From positions 2,046,001-2,110,000 of the forward strand of contig CBDCNI010000001.1 of NCBI GenBank assembly GCA_965219175.1: a DNA stretch of 64,000 bases, in the 5' to 3' direction. The position numbers were made by a program, and so were the translations under genes. Below are positions 43,172-51,768 of the stretch, one piece after another (positions within the stretch are counted from its first letter, which is position 1; each line of letters opens with the position of its first letter). The notes beneath the pieces were generated by a model. It ran no database searches. It worked only from the letters and a program-made list of their open reading frames with translations, and was not told where the DNA came from. The stretch comes from JBBPZK01 sp965219175. GTDB taxonomy: Bacteria > Actinomycetota > Rubrobacteria > Rubrobacterales > Rubrobacteraceae.

Positions 43172-44506
43172 TTATCTGCGGATGGTTTCGGTGGCGAATT
43201 TCTGGAGGATGCGAGAGCTGGGATGATTGGCTAGCGAGACGAGTTTGTTGGCAAGGGCGACGGGGACGAGGGCGTTGTCGTACATATCGCACCGGAGCTT
43301 CTCTATGTTGGTCAGGATCTCCGGGAGGTTCTCGAGATCAGTTTCTGTGGGATGGGCGAGGATCTCGCGGGTGGGAACCGAGATCACGTAGACTCGTCCT
43401 CCGTGGGTCTTGAAGATGAGCTTGTTGCTGTAGTAGGTAGTGCGGCCGTAGGGGTTGGCCGGGTCGGCTTTGCCGGGCAAGACGTAGCGGTAGATGTAGT
43501 CGTTGTCGAGTATCAGGACGGTTCCGGGGTCCAGCTTCGTGGTGATCTCATCGGCGTGCTCCACGAAAGAGCCGCTCTTCTCCAGGCCGGCGAGGTAGAG
43601 GGCATTGTGGTCCAGGAGGTGGTTGACCAGCTCGCGCATAGGGCCGTGCATGTTGGCGGTCTGACCGAAGAAGGCCAGGGGGCCGTCTTTGATGAAGAGG
43701 ACTTGGGCGAGCAGGGCCGGCTTGGTCTTGAGGATCAGCCGGATCAGGTGTACGAGGATTATCTGCTCGATGGTGGTGGTGACGTAGCCGAGGATGCCAC
43801 CGGCGCCCAGCTCGTCGTCCACGGCCTCGTGAAGGCGAAAGACGTCGCTCAGAAAGATCTCCCCGCCGCAGATGTCGCAGGAGAAGGTGTGGTCATTGGT
43901 CATCTCCGCACGGCGCAGTTGCACGTTAGGGGTGGCGCACACTGGACAGCTCGCCAGGATCCAGGCGGCCACCTTCGGTCCGTACTCCTGGAAGATAAAC
44001 CAGCTCAAGGTGTCGGCGAGGCGTTCCTCATCCATCTTCTGTCGGAAGAAGTCGTGGACCGCCCGGCGCACCGAGTTGGTGAGCGTGCTCTCTTCCTTGA
44101 ACGTGATGTTGCTGACGGGCAAGGTGAGTTTCATACGCTGGATACGCTTGAGCTTCGACATGTCATCGGGGTCTATGAACGGCTGCTCTTCCAACCCTTC
44201 CAGGTCCTCCACGCTGAAGATAAGCGCTCCGAACTGAAAGAAGCACATGGTCGAAGAAGGAAACTCGGAGCGCACCACCACCTCGTCGTAGCCACCGTCT
44301 ATGGCGATGACATGGCGGATGGGGTTTTCGACGACGGGCTCGAAGCGAAGCTCGACGTGATCGTCTAGGGAGACCTCCTCGGCATGCTTGGGGAGGGAGC
44401 ACTTCTGCAGGAAGTCCCGGACCGAAGGATCGTTGACGACCTGGCTGTGTGCAGATTTGCTGGCGTACTCGGCGGGACGCCGACCATATTTGCTAGAGTA
44501 GGCCAC
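43172..44506 (-). CDS. NurA-domain nuclease with internal zinc ribbon
   Basis: A 444-residue protein. The NurA motif I is HVIAIDGGYDE (residues 65-75, metal-binding Asp70), and a second metal motif is LFIKDGPLAFF (270-280). An aromatic/acidic EKSGSF segment (about 309-314) and DNDYIYRY follow. Between the halves lies CPVC (187-190) ... CDIC (210-213), a zinc ribbon not usual in NurA. NurA is a 5'-3' exonuclease/endonuclease that works with a HerA translocase. Its ATG lies 3 bp after the stop of the HerA gene, so the two form a functional pair. It is the last gene of the unit. Confidence 0.85.
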   Translation of the reverse strand: MAYSSKYGRRPAEYASKSAHSQVVNDPSVRDFLQKCSLPKHAEEVSLDDHVELRFEPVVENPIRHVIAIDGGYDEVVVRSEFPSSTMCFFQFGALIFSVEDLEGLEEQPFIDPDDMSKLKRIQRMKLTLPVSNITFKEESTLTNSVRRAVHDFFRQKMDEERLADTLSWFIFQEYGPKVAAWILASCPVCATPNVQLRRAEMTNDHTFSCDICGGEIFLSDVFRLHEAVDDELGAGGILGYVTTTIEQIILVHLIRLILKTKPALLAQVLFIKDGPLAFFGQTANMHGPMRELVNHLLDHNALYLAGLEKSGSFVEHADEITTKLDPGTVLILDNDYIYRYVLPGKADPANPYGRTTYYSNKLIFKTHGGRVYVISVPTREILAHPTETDLENLPEILTNIEKLRCDMYDNALVPVALANKLVSLANHPSSRILQKFATETIRR

Positions 44507-44509
44507 GGA

Positions 44510-46540
44510 TCAGCCCTCGTCCTTATTTTCGGGGAAGCGGTCCACCTGAACGGGCACGACGAAGGGGTTGGAGTAGGTTTTCATGCGGACAAAGCCTTTG
44601 TCGCTGCTGGAGCTGAAGCGGACGAGGGCCTCGGTGAAATCCCCGAAATCGTAGTATTTACGGATCTCGCGGGTCTCATCCTCGTTGTTGAGGTGGGCGA
44701 TGAACCAGTTCTGGGTATTCTTGAGGATGTTGGCGCTGATCGAGCTAACCTCCTGGGTGGCGTAGAGGAGACCTAGGTTCAGCTTCGCGCCCTCCTTGGC
44801 GATCCGGTTATAGACTTGACTGAGGTCCCTGTCGTCCTTTTTCGGGAAGAGGTTGTGGGCCTCCTCGAAGTAGAACTGGACGAAATTGTTGGGTTTGCCT
44901 TCGATGAAGCGAGCCATCGAGTCCATGAAGACCTTACGACATATGCGCTCGGAATAGAGGCCTTGTATCTCGGGATCTCCCTGGGAGAGGTCCACGATGA
45001 TTATGTGACCCTGGCGAAGCTCTCTAATTATCTCATCCTCAAAAGGCCGATCCGCCACTTCCGTGTGCAGACTGGCAAGGCTTCGTAGCTTGATATAACC
45101 GGAGTTGTTGGGGTTGCCTCCAGGTTTGGATTTGCGCGTTAGTACGACAAGCAAGGCCTTAAGGTTTTCGTCGGCCCAAGGGCGCCCTTTCTTCTGCTGA
45201 TAGTTAGTGAAAAACTGCTGGTTCAAATTGTCGTAGATAGTCTCGAACCAGAGAGAGGCTTCCTCCAACAAGATACCTCTGCTCGGGTCGAGGCTGCCGT
45301 CTGCTTTCACCATCTTGTTGAGCTCATTCTCGCCCTGGAACTTCACCTTGAACCCGTTCGGGGGACGAAAACCCGCCCGGTAGAGACAGCACAGGTAGGC
45401 TGCCTTCGCCCGTCCATGTCGAGTCTTTGCAGAGTAGTCGTTTTCGTCCTCTGGCTCCGTCAAATCAACAGACAAGAAGCTTTTCACGTAGTCGGCTCCG
45501 TCTCCGGTCAAGTCACTGCTCTTAATGAGCTCAAAGCCCGATAACACATCTTCGTAGAAGTTGACCTTCATGGTCTTGAATCCGCTCTTGTTTATGGTGC
45601 TGTAGCGAGTAGTCTGCTCCTGAAACATTTCGAAGATGGCCGTGCCCTCGTCTTGGAGATTGGGGTTGGCGTACTCGCCGTTGATGTCGAAGATGATCTG
45701 CCCGACCGGGTACTTAGGCAGCCCACTGTCGGTGAAGGGCTCCAGGGTCTCATCCGCAGTACCCTCTACGGGGCGATCGAGTTCGTGGGGAGCCTTTTCG
45801 GTCATGCCGACGGTCGCCTGGATGATCTTCTTGACCGAGTTGGACTTGCCCGTCCGGGTCATGCCGAAGAGGGCGGTGCGCTTGCCGAGGAAGTCCTGGG
45901 GACTGACGTAGACGGGCACGTCCTTCTCCTGGGCCTGAAAGCGGCGGCTGGAGCTGTAGCGGACCTTGCCGATCCTAACGTCCGTCGGTCTGCCGGTGAC
46001 ATCGCCCTCGCGGAAGTTGGCGATCAACTCCAGGACCTCGTCGTTGGGCTTGACGACACTGTAGTTGTGGGCGCTGTAGAAGTTCTCGACGTCGGCTCCA
46101 AAGCTCGTGTGCTCATTCTCGTCCCTGTAGAAGGTGCCGAGGATGCGGCACTCCAGGCCGGAGAAGCCGAACTCGTAGCGGGTGAAGGTATCCAGTTGGG
46201 TCTCAGAGCCGCTGGTACGCAGGTTATCCTTGTAGTATTCGACCATCGAGCTGATCATGTCGTTGTCCGTGGGGAGCCTAGCCGGTCCCAGGACCCGCAG
46301 CAGCACGGCCTCGGAGACGTCCTCCTCGTTCTCGTAGTAGGCCAGCAAGAAGGAGCCCTGCGGAAGGCCCTTTGCCTTGAGCTTCCAGCTATCGGCCACG
46401 AGGAGATGAGCGCGGTTGTAGTCCAGGTAGAAGGGACGGCCCACGAACAAGCCGGTCTGCAGCTCCTGGTCTCCATTGCGCTTGAACAGGTCTACAGAGG
46501 CGATCCTGGCGATCTCGTTAGTGAAGCTCAGTTCGGCCAC
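44510..46540 (-). CDS. HerA/DUF87-type DNA translocase ATPase
   Basis: A 676-residue hexameric-ATPase type protein from GTG 46540 (GGAGGGAT upstream). The N-terminal HAS-barrel-like region is followed by Walker A GMTRTGKS (226-233), IIFDINGEYAN, a HIIIVDLSQGD strand, Walker B VQFYFEEAHNLF, and the sensor region YATQEVSSIS. A C-terminal FSSSSDKGFVRMKTY segment follows. It should pump DNA for the NurA nuclease encoded 3 bp downstream. The m4C methyltransferase ends 2 bp upstream of the GTG, so three genes are translated as a unit. The role is more likely defence than housekeeping end resection, given the island. Confidence 0.86.
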   Translation of the reverse strand: MAELSFTNEIARIASVDLFKRNGDQELQTGLFVGRPFYLDYNRAHLLVADSWKLKAKGLPQGSFLLAYYENEEDVSEAVLLRVLGPARLPTDNDMISSMVEYYKDNLRTSGSETQLDTFTRYEFGFSGLECRILGTFYRDENEHTSFGADVENFYSAHNYSVVKPNDEVLELIANFREGDVTGRPTDVRIGKVRYSSSRRFQAQEKDVPVYVSPQDFLGKRTALFGMTRTGKSNSVKKIIQATVGMTEKAPHELDRPVEGTADETLEPFTDSGLPKYPVGQIIFDINGEYANPNLQDEGTAIFEMFQEQTTRYSTINKSGFKTMKVNFYEDVLSGFELIKSSDLTGDGADYVKSFLSVDLTEPEDENDYSAKTRHGRAKAAYLCCLYRAGFRPPNGFKVKFQGENELNKMVKADGSLDPSRGILLEEASLWFETIYDNLNQQFFTNYQQKKGRPWADENLKALLVVLTRKSKPGGNPNNSGYIKLRSLASLHTEVADRPFEDEIIRELRQGHIIIVDLSQGDPEIQGLYSERICRKVFMDSMARFIEGKPNNFVQFYFEEAHNLFPKKDDRDLSQVYNRIAKEGAKLNLGLLYATQEVSSISANILKNTQNWFIAHLNNEDETREIRKYYDFGDFTEALVRFSSSSDKGFVRMKTYSNPFVVPVQVDRFPENKDEG

Positions 46541-46542
46541 GG

Positions 46543-47529
46543 CTATCCCTCCTCGGCTTGGGTGGCGAGCGATTCTTGTAGAACGGGGTCTTCTAGGCGG
46601 ATCTGAGACTGCTCGGCGTAGTCCTCCTTGACCTCGATGGAGGCCCATCTGCGTCCCAGTAGCTCGGCGGCAAAACCAGTAGTATTGCTGCCGGCGAACG
46701 GGTCGAGGACCAGGTCTCCCGGATCAGTCAGGAACTCGATAAAGAAGGCAGCCAACGCGGTCGGCATCCGGGCCGGGTGAGGCGTGATCCCACGTTCCCG
46801 GCATGTACGGAAGAAGAAGTCGTTGGAGGTGGTGTGGGCGGCACTGAAGGCGTTTGGCAGACGCACCTCCCGATTCTCGTCCATCTGCTCCAGCTCCAAG
46901 AGGTTCAGGGCGATGCTGCCCCCGTTGTCGGTCATGAAGCCGTTCTCGCTGATGCCGTGCTCGGATGGGCGCTTGCCCGAGTTGTATTTGCGGCGTTTGA
47001 TTAGCGACTTCATGCTGTCGCTATACGGACGGAGCACCTTGCGATTGTCGGCTTTGGGATAGTCCGTCTTCGACATCCACCAGAGGTGTGTGTAGCTGTC
47101 CGTCATACGGATGCGTTCGATGGTGACCCACTGGGCGGGCGACGGGAGTCGCGAAGGGTTGAAGCAGACGAACTGCTGGCAGAGCCGTAGGTCAGCCTCC
47201 GGACTGTTCACGAAGCCGATCAGGGACTCCAGGTGCAGCAGCGACTGCACGGGGCGGCCAGGGACCCACGAGTTGCCCATCTCGACCACTATGGAGCCGT
47301 CCTCGGTCAGCAGATCGGCGAACAGCGGCGCCATGCCGACGAACCACTCCTTGTACTCCTCGCCCGCAAAGTTGCCGTAGCTTTTCTTCCTGTTGAGGGG
47401 GAAAGGTGGCGACGTGAGGATCAGTTGTACCCGTCCGCGAAGTTCCTCGCCCAGGTCAGACTTGAGAAGTTCTGCTGAGTCGCCGAGATGATATGTTCCC
47501 AAGTCGGTTCCGTGTGAAAGGTGCTCCAA
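46543..47529 (-). CDS. PvuII-like m4C DNA methyltransferase
   Basis: A 328-residue beta-class methyltransferase. The catalytic motif IV TSPPFPLNRKKSYGN (39-53) comes first and the SAM-binding DPFAGSNTTG (276-285) last. The whole pattern (TSPPF...RKKxYGN, FNPSRLPSPAQWV, LRPYSDSMK, DNGGSI) follows M.PvuII, an N4-cytosine enzyme of CAGCTG. The target here may differ. No PvuII-like nuclease is next to it. Instead HerA and NurA follow after 2 and 3 bp, so methylation may mark self DNA for that nuclease complex. Confidence 0.85.
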   Translation of the reverse strand: MEHLSHGTDLGTYHLGDSAELLKSDLGEELRGRVQLILTSPPFPLNRKKSYGNFAGEEYKEWFVGMAPLFADLLTEDGSIVVEMGNSWVPGRPVQSLLHLESLIGFVNSPEADLRLCQQFVCFNPSRLPSPAQWVTIERIRMTDSYTHLWWMSKTDYPKADNRKVLRPYSDSMKSLIKRRKYNSGKRPSEHGISENGFMTDNGGSIALNLLELEQMDENREVRLPNAFSAAHTTSNDFFFRTCRERGITPHPARMPTALAAFFIEFLTDPGDLVLDPFAGSNTTGFAAELLGRRWASIEVKEDYAEQSQIRLEDPVLQESLATQAEEG

Positions 47530-47629
47530 AAAATCCTCCGTCCCCGTGTCCGTCTCCCTAATGTTATCGGGATGATGCGAGAAATGCTTTAGTACTCTAG
47601 CTTCCTCACAAGCAACTCAGTCTGAAGGA

Positions 47630-49588
47630 TCAACTCGCCACGGCCTCTTCGGGTTCTGCAAGGACCGTCATCTCGACGTACTCTTTGAACTCTTTCACCG
47701 TTGTGAAGAAACGATAGCCAGCCCGGTTGGCAGCCTCTTCTACCTCGCGCGCTTCGTTGAGCAAGACGGCCAGCGCCTCTCCAGAATTCTCGTCTGCACA
47801 GACGAAGTCTATTTGAGGAGAGGGAAGACCGTTTTCCTCGGCCCAATAGGCACATTCGAGTTTCTCGTCGTCCTCGCGCGAGGTGCCGGTGCCCACCACA
47901 ATTGCCGTCGAGGCCTCGTCTTCGGTGGGCGCGCTTTCGACGTCCGCGGATGCAGGTTCGATGTCCGCATCGCCTTGTAGGCTTTGCCCCGCTAACAGAT
48001 CTTCGAGGAGTCGGTTCGAAGCATCCGCGAGTAGCTGACGGCGGGCGGCGAGGAACTTGCGGTAGTTCTCTACACGCCACAGGTCAGGGTCCATCGGTAT
48101 CCACTGCGACTCCAGTGCTCCTGGCTGCTTTTCTGCAACCTCCTTGAAGTATTCGTGGGGCGGTCGGTCGGAGAGCTCCTGGTTCGTTTTAGCCGTCAAG
48201 AACGCGAAGTTGGCTAGAGCGTTGACCTCGGTCTTGTCGTAACCGTTCTTGTAGAGGTAGGCCTTGGGGAAGATGTGGTGGAGCTGCAGCGAGCTGAACT
48301 TTCCGAGCAAGTGCATGGAGAGAGCGTTGCCGTTACCCCAGTCCCTGGCTCCCCACACCCTGGTGAGGAGGTAGAGCAGTGGGTAGAATCTCGCCCCCTG
48401 GCTCCAGCCGGAGAAGTCTGCTTCTCTGACCGTCAAATCCCCACGACTACGCCTGAGCTGATCGATGAGCCTGTCCAGAGGATCCACACCATCCGCAGCC
48501 CCATCAACGTACTGCAAACCTTGTATAGCGGCGAGGTCCCGATTGAGAACGGTCTCCGTTGACCCCGCGTACCAGCCCCAAAGGAAGCTGTGGACGTACC
48601 AGTAGAGCAGCTTCCCCTGCTGATGGTAGTCAGTAAGGTCGCCCCCATTCTGTTGAAGAAATCTACTCATAACCGGAAACGCATAGCGGCCTCCCAACAC
48701 GCGGTCGTGATCCAGTCCGAGGCGTGAAGAGATCAGATTGAGGAGCGTATCTATCGAGCTCTCGGCTTTCTTCAAGCCATCTTCTACGGTCTGGGTGTCG
48801 GTATCGCGCAGGGCGGAGAAAAGCGCCTCGCCGGTGACGATGGTGTTGATATTGCGTAGGAGCCAGTCCATCTCGAAGTTGAACCCGGCATTGCGCCATT
48901 TGGAGAGCCGCGCCCTTAGTTCGTCCCTGGCCTCGGGCCAGCCGGCACCGATACGGGCCAGGGCGAGGTCACCTTTAGAGAGCTTCGTGCCCCCGCTGTT
49001 GACCAGGTTGAAGATCTCGACGACCACGTCTACGGTCTTGTCCCGTCCGGTTACTTCCTCAATGTGCAGGTCTACCTGCTTTATGGCATCTATGGCGGTC
49101 AGACGATTGATATAAGTCTGGAAGTCGCCACTGACATTCTCGTTACCATAGAGATTTCCTATGGCCTTACCCGCACCCATTTGCATGAGCTCGGTAACGT
49201 TGACCCACATGGGGTTGCCGTCCATTCTGGTCGGCCGGTAAAACTCGAAGACCTCATCGTCGAGGTGAAAGTAGAGCCCAGTAAAGGCAGCGGCATTGCC
49301 GTCGAAGAAAGGCGGTTGAGTTCCCCTTATGAGTCCGTAGAGTGTGGTGATGCGCTGCTGGCCGTCGAGCAGCAGCTTCACCTGGCCGGGTGGCAAGTTC
49401 TGATCTCCGCGTGGCTCGGCAGTGTCCGCGCTGGTGACCCAAGCCAGAAGACCTCCAATCGGCCATCCTCGATAGAGAGACCCCATCACGCCACGAACTT
49501 GCTCGCGGTTCCACACGTACCCGCGCTGGAACTGTGGCAAGGCCATGCTGCCACCTTCTATCTGGTTCAGGATATCTGATACTTTCAC
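47630..49588 (-). CDS. DUF262/DUF1524 protein (GmrSD-like, type IV restriction family)
   Basis: A 652-residue protein. N-terminal DUF262: MKVSDILNQIEGGSMALPQFQRGYVW and LLLDGQQRITTLYGL (DGQQR 75-79), plus FNLVNSGGTKLSKGDLALARI (193-213), the ParB-like NTPase fold. C-terminal DUF1524 HNH nuclease: LQLHHIFPKAYL (His437/His438) with Asn460 and LTAKTNQELSDRPP. In GmrSD the two parts cut glucosylated-hmC phage DNA. A further C-terminal stretch of about 150 residues is acidic. It lies 100 bp upstream of the methyltransferase-HerA-NurA unit and may be an independent defence gene or part of it. Confidence 0.85.
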   Translation of the reverse strand: MKVSDILNQIEGGSMALPQFQRGYVWNREQVRGVMGSLYRGWPIGGLLAWVTSADTAEPRGDQNLPPGQVKLLLDGQQRITTLYGLIRGTQPPFFDGNAAAFTGLYFHLDDEVFEFYRPTRMDGNPMWVNVTELMQMGAGKAIGNLYGNENVSGDFQTYINRLTAIDAIKQVDLHIEEVTGRDKTVDVVVEIFNLVNSGGTKLSKGDLALARIGAGWPEARDELRARLSKWRNAGFNFEMDWLLRNINTIVTGEALFSALRDTDTQTVEDGLKKAESSIDTLLNLISSRLGLDHDRVLGGRYAFPVMSRFLQQNGGDLTDYHQQGKLLYWYVHSFLWGWYAGSTETVLNRDLAAIQGLQYVDGAADGVDPLDRLIDQLRRSRGDLTVREADFSGWSQGARFYPLLYLLTRVWGARDWGNGNALSMHLLGKFSSLQLHHIFPKAYLYKNGYDKTEVNALANFAFLTAKTNQELSDRPPHEYFKEVAEKQPGALESQWIPMDPDLWRVENYRKFLAARRQLLADASNRLLEDLLAGQSLQGDADIEPASADVESAPTEDEASTAIVVGTGTSREDDEKLECAYWAEENGLPSPQIDFVCADENSGEALAVLLNEAREVEEAANRAGYRFFTTVKEFKEYVEMTVLAEPEEAVAS

Positions 49589-49610
49589 TGGGACATTCCT
49601 CCTTGTTTCT

Positions 49611-49805
49611 CTACGATGAAATCAATGCTTCGCTGCACACGACGCGCGGTGTGTCGCTCTCCTTGACAGCTTCCCTGCTTTGCTGGCGGAGACGGTCTTG
49701 CAAGCCGTAGCGAGAGTAGATGCCTTCAAGAGCTACAAGAAGATCTTCGCTGCGAAGCCTATCTAGAAGGTCAAGTACATCATCTTGCAGTAAGTTCTCG
49801 CTCAT
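49611..49805 (-). CDS. Small acidic helical protein
   Basis: A 64-residue frame starting MSENLLQDDVLDLLDRLRSEDL, mostly amphipathic helix with no known motif. It starts at ATG and ends 22 bp before the DUF262 gene on the same strand, which makes a leader or partner gene plausible. A GGGGGC stretch upstream is a weak ribosome site. Evidence is operon position only. Confidence 0.4.
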   Translation of the reverse strand: MSENLLQDDVLDLLDRLRSEDLLVALEGIYSRYGLQDRLRQQSREAVKESDTPRVVCSEALISS

Positions 49806-49910
49806 CAGCCAAGCCCCCTACCTATGTGGAAACGAGTTTCCAACAATACTACCTGGATATTGACAAAGAGTGCCAGCCTGTCCCACCGGGCGCAACTATA
49901 CAACCTCAAT

Positions 49911-50171
49911 CTAGCACTTGCGGGGAGCGTAACCTGGTGCGGTATTGCCGCTACCGTCCTTGATCCTTACCTCGTCGCTACTGTAGCCATTCTCGCCCAT
50001 TCCCTTGACGATGGAGTTCATGAACTCCTCGGCTGAGGTATAGACGTAGGCTTCGTTCAGCTCAAGGCAGCGCTTCTCCCAGGCGTTAGGCAGACGCAGG
50101 ACACAGCCCAGCTTGAAGGCCTGCATGGAGGGGCGATGACCGTAAGCACATCGCACACTTGATCGGGACAC
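49911..50171 (-). CDS. Doubtful 86-residue protein downstream of the RM methyltransferase
   Basis: GTG start at 50171, 5 bp after the methyltransferase stop. The part LGCVLRLPNAWEKRCLELNEAYVYTSAEEFMNSIVKGM could be a small helical or RHH-like domain; the end (GNTAPGYAPRKC) looks unstructured. It may be a remnant gene. No family is recognised. Confidence 0.3.
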   Translation of the reverse strand: MSRSSVRCAYGHRPSMQAFKLGCVLRLPNAWEKRCLELNEAYVYTSAEEFMNSIVKGMGENGYSSDEVRIKDGSGNTAPGYAPRKC

Positions 50172-50176
50172 ACCCG

Positions 50177-51766
50177 CTAATTTGCGAACAAAGTCAAATG
50201 ATCAGACTCTATGCTTTCGACCAGTGATCTCGGTAGTATCCCGAAAATCTCCTTGGCTGAGGCATTTCCCAATTCTTTAGGTTCTATTTTATGTAGTCCC
50301 CCGCCGTACACGCGCCCCTCTCCCAAGAGGGTTTCGGGCGAGATCTCGTTGAGTGCCACCCAAACCTTTCGCAACAAATCGGGTTGTTCTTCGAGTGCTG
50401 CGTGCAATGGCGGCTTCGGATAAAGCATAAGGTACACGTTGTGTGCTGTCGCCGTGGAATGGTTGAGTACGAACCGGAACAGCCTGCCATTCTCGGCTCC
50501 TCTACGGTTCATGTATGTACACAATAGTGGTGAAGGTGGGCGCTTCTCCTGCGAGTACCACGGACGGCGGTGTCTGCACAGATAACGCTCGTTGATTCCC
50601 TCCTCGACACCCTTTTGCAAGTAGCGCCAGAGAACAGGATACGAGGCCCTCACAGCTTTTTCTGGAAGATCACACGCTAGCAAGAATCGCTTGCGCTCCA
50701 GGATGGGCTCACCCTTCGCGTCACCCTCGACCTCGTCGGTTGTCAGATACCGGGGACTAGGCAAGATGGGCTTCAAGAACTCACTCGGCAAGTCGTACTC
50801 AGCCACTGCTTCAGAGGTGAGCACGAAAAACTCGTTGGCCCCTGTTGCCATACCTCGCTTTATCTCGAAAAGATCCGACAACTTCGCACCAGGAGGAGGC
50901 TTGATCTTGTGTCCCGGCTCTCGCGGGAATCCGGTCCACTTCGTCGAGCGTCGCAGCGTTTCCGCAGAGACCCGTCCAGAGCTCTTGGAGCGCAACAACG
51001 TACCCCCGTAGGTGAACTCGACCTCGTGCGACGGTGGCGGTGGGGCATTCCTAAACCAAACCACCGCGGAGGAGACCAAGGCATCCGCGAACTGCGCGTC
51101 CTCCGGATCGAAGCGATGAATCCTAAGTAGGGTAACGTGGTTTAGCAAATATTCCTTAACTCGTTTCCCGTAACCTACATCCATAAACTCGCTCGGTATA
51201 AGCCAGCCAGCCAAACCGTCCTTCGACATCCATGCATGAGAGATGAGCAGGAAGTGGCAGTATAGTCCGGCCAGACCACTCAGCCGCACGCCCGATGCCC
51301 ACTCCGCTGTCCGGGCGAGCCTTTGCTTCTCCTGACGACTGAGGTGATGATGACGTACATAGGGAGGGTTGCAGATCAGCAGGTTAGACTTCTCTCCTTC
51401 AGAACGTGGAGGCTGGGCTCGGGTAAAATCTTCTATCTCGATACCGAGAGGCGCATCCTTCCATACTCGATCAGCCGCTTTGCCATACAAAGCATCTACT
51501 TCGTAGCCCGTAGCCGAAGCGACCCTTTCTTGCGGGAACGTTCGCAATAAAGCCGAGTAAAATGAACCCGTGCCGAAGGCAGGATCCAGGAAACGAATGT
51601 CCGTGTCGGACGTCAATCGTTCCTTAGCGTACGCCAGAACGTTCGAGGCAAGGGCGGTAGGGGTAGCAAACTGGCCGAGCCTATTACGCTCTGCCGGCGT
51701 TTTCGTTCGGTCCACGCGGTCTTGGATCTCAAGCCGTGCTTGCTCCCGTATGTCCAAAACCTCCAC
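50177..51766 (-). CDS. Type II N6-adenine DNA methyltransferase (partner of XamI-like nuclease)
   Basis: A 529-residue gamma-class methyltransferase of the Eco57I/N6_Mtase type. GQFATP (31-36) is the start motif X, DPAFGTGSF (61-69) binds SAM, and NPPY (133-136) is the catalytic motif IV for adenine N6 methylation. The C-terminal 350 residues form the target-recognition part. The GTG start lies 2 bp after the restriction gene stop; the longer frame to 51811 overlaps that gene and is rejected. It protects host DNA against the XamI-type enzyme. Confidence 0.85.
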   Translation of the reverse strand: MEVLDIREQARLEIQDRVDRTKTPAERNRLGQFATPTALASNVLAYAKERLTSDTDIRFLDPAFGTGSFYSALLRTFPQERVASATGYEVDALYGKAADRVWKDAPLGIEIEDFTRAQPPRSEGEKSNLLICNPPYVRHHHLSRQEKQRLARTAEWASGVRLSGLAGLYCHFLLISHAWMSKDGLAGWLIPSEFMDVGYGKRVKEYLLNHVTLLRIHRFDPEDAQFADALVSSAVVWFRNAPPPPSHEVEFTYGGTLLRSKSSGRVSAETLRRSTKWTGFPREPGHKIKPPPGAKLSDLFEIKRGMATGANEFFVLTSEAVAEYDLPSEFLKPILPSPRYLTTDEVEGDAKGEPILERKRFLLACDLPEKAVRASYPVLWRYLQKGVEEGINERYLCRHRRPWYSQEKRPPSPLLCTYMNRRGAENGRLFRFVLNHSTATAHNVYLMLYPKPPLHAALEEQPDLLRKVWVALNEISPETLLGEGRVYGGGLHKIEPKELGNASAKEIFGILPRSLVESIESDHLTLFAN

Positions 51767-51768
51767 CC

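Noticed and set aside
42881..43413. Frames through the structured repeat
   Set aside because: Both repeat copies are open in frames that differ and are interrupted by indels. Pairing, not codons, is conserved.
47589..48080. 163-codon frame on the same strand as the DUF262 gene
   Set aside because: Arg/Gly-rich shadow in a second frame of a well-supported gene.
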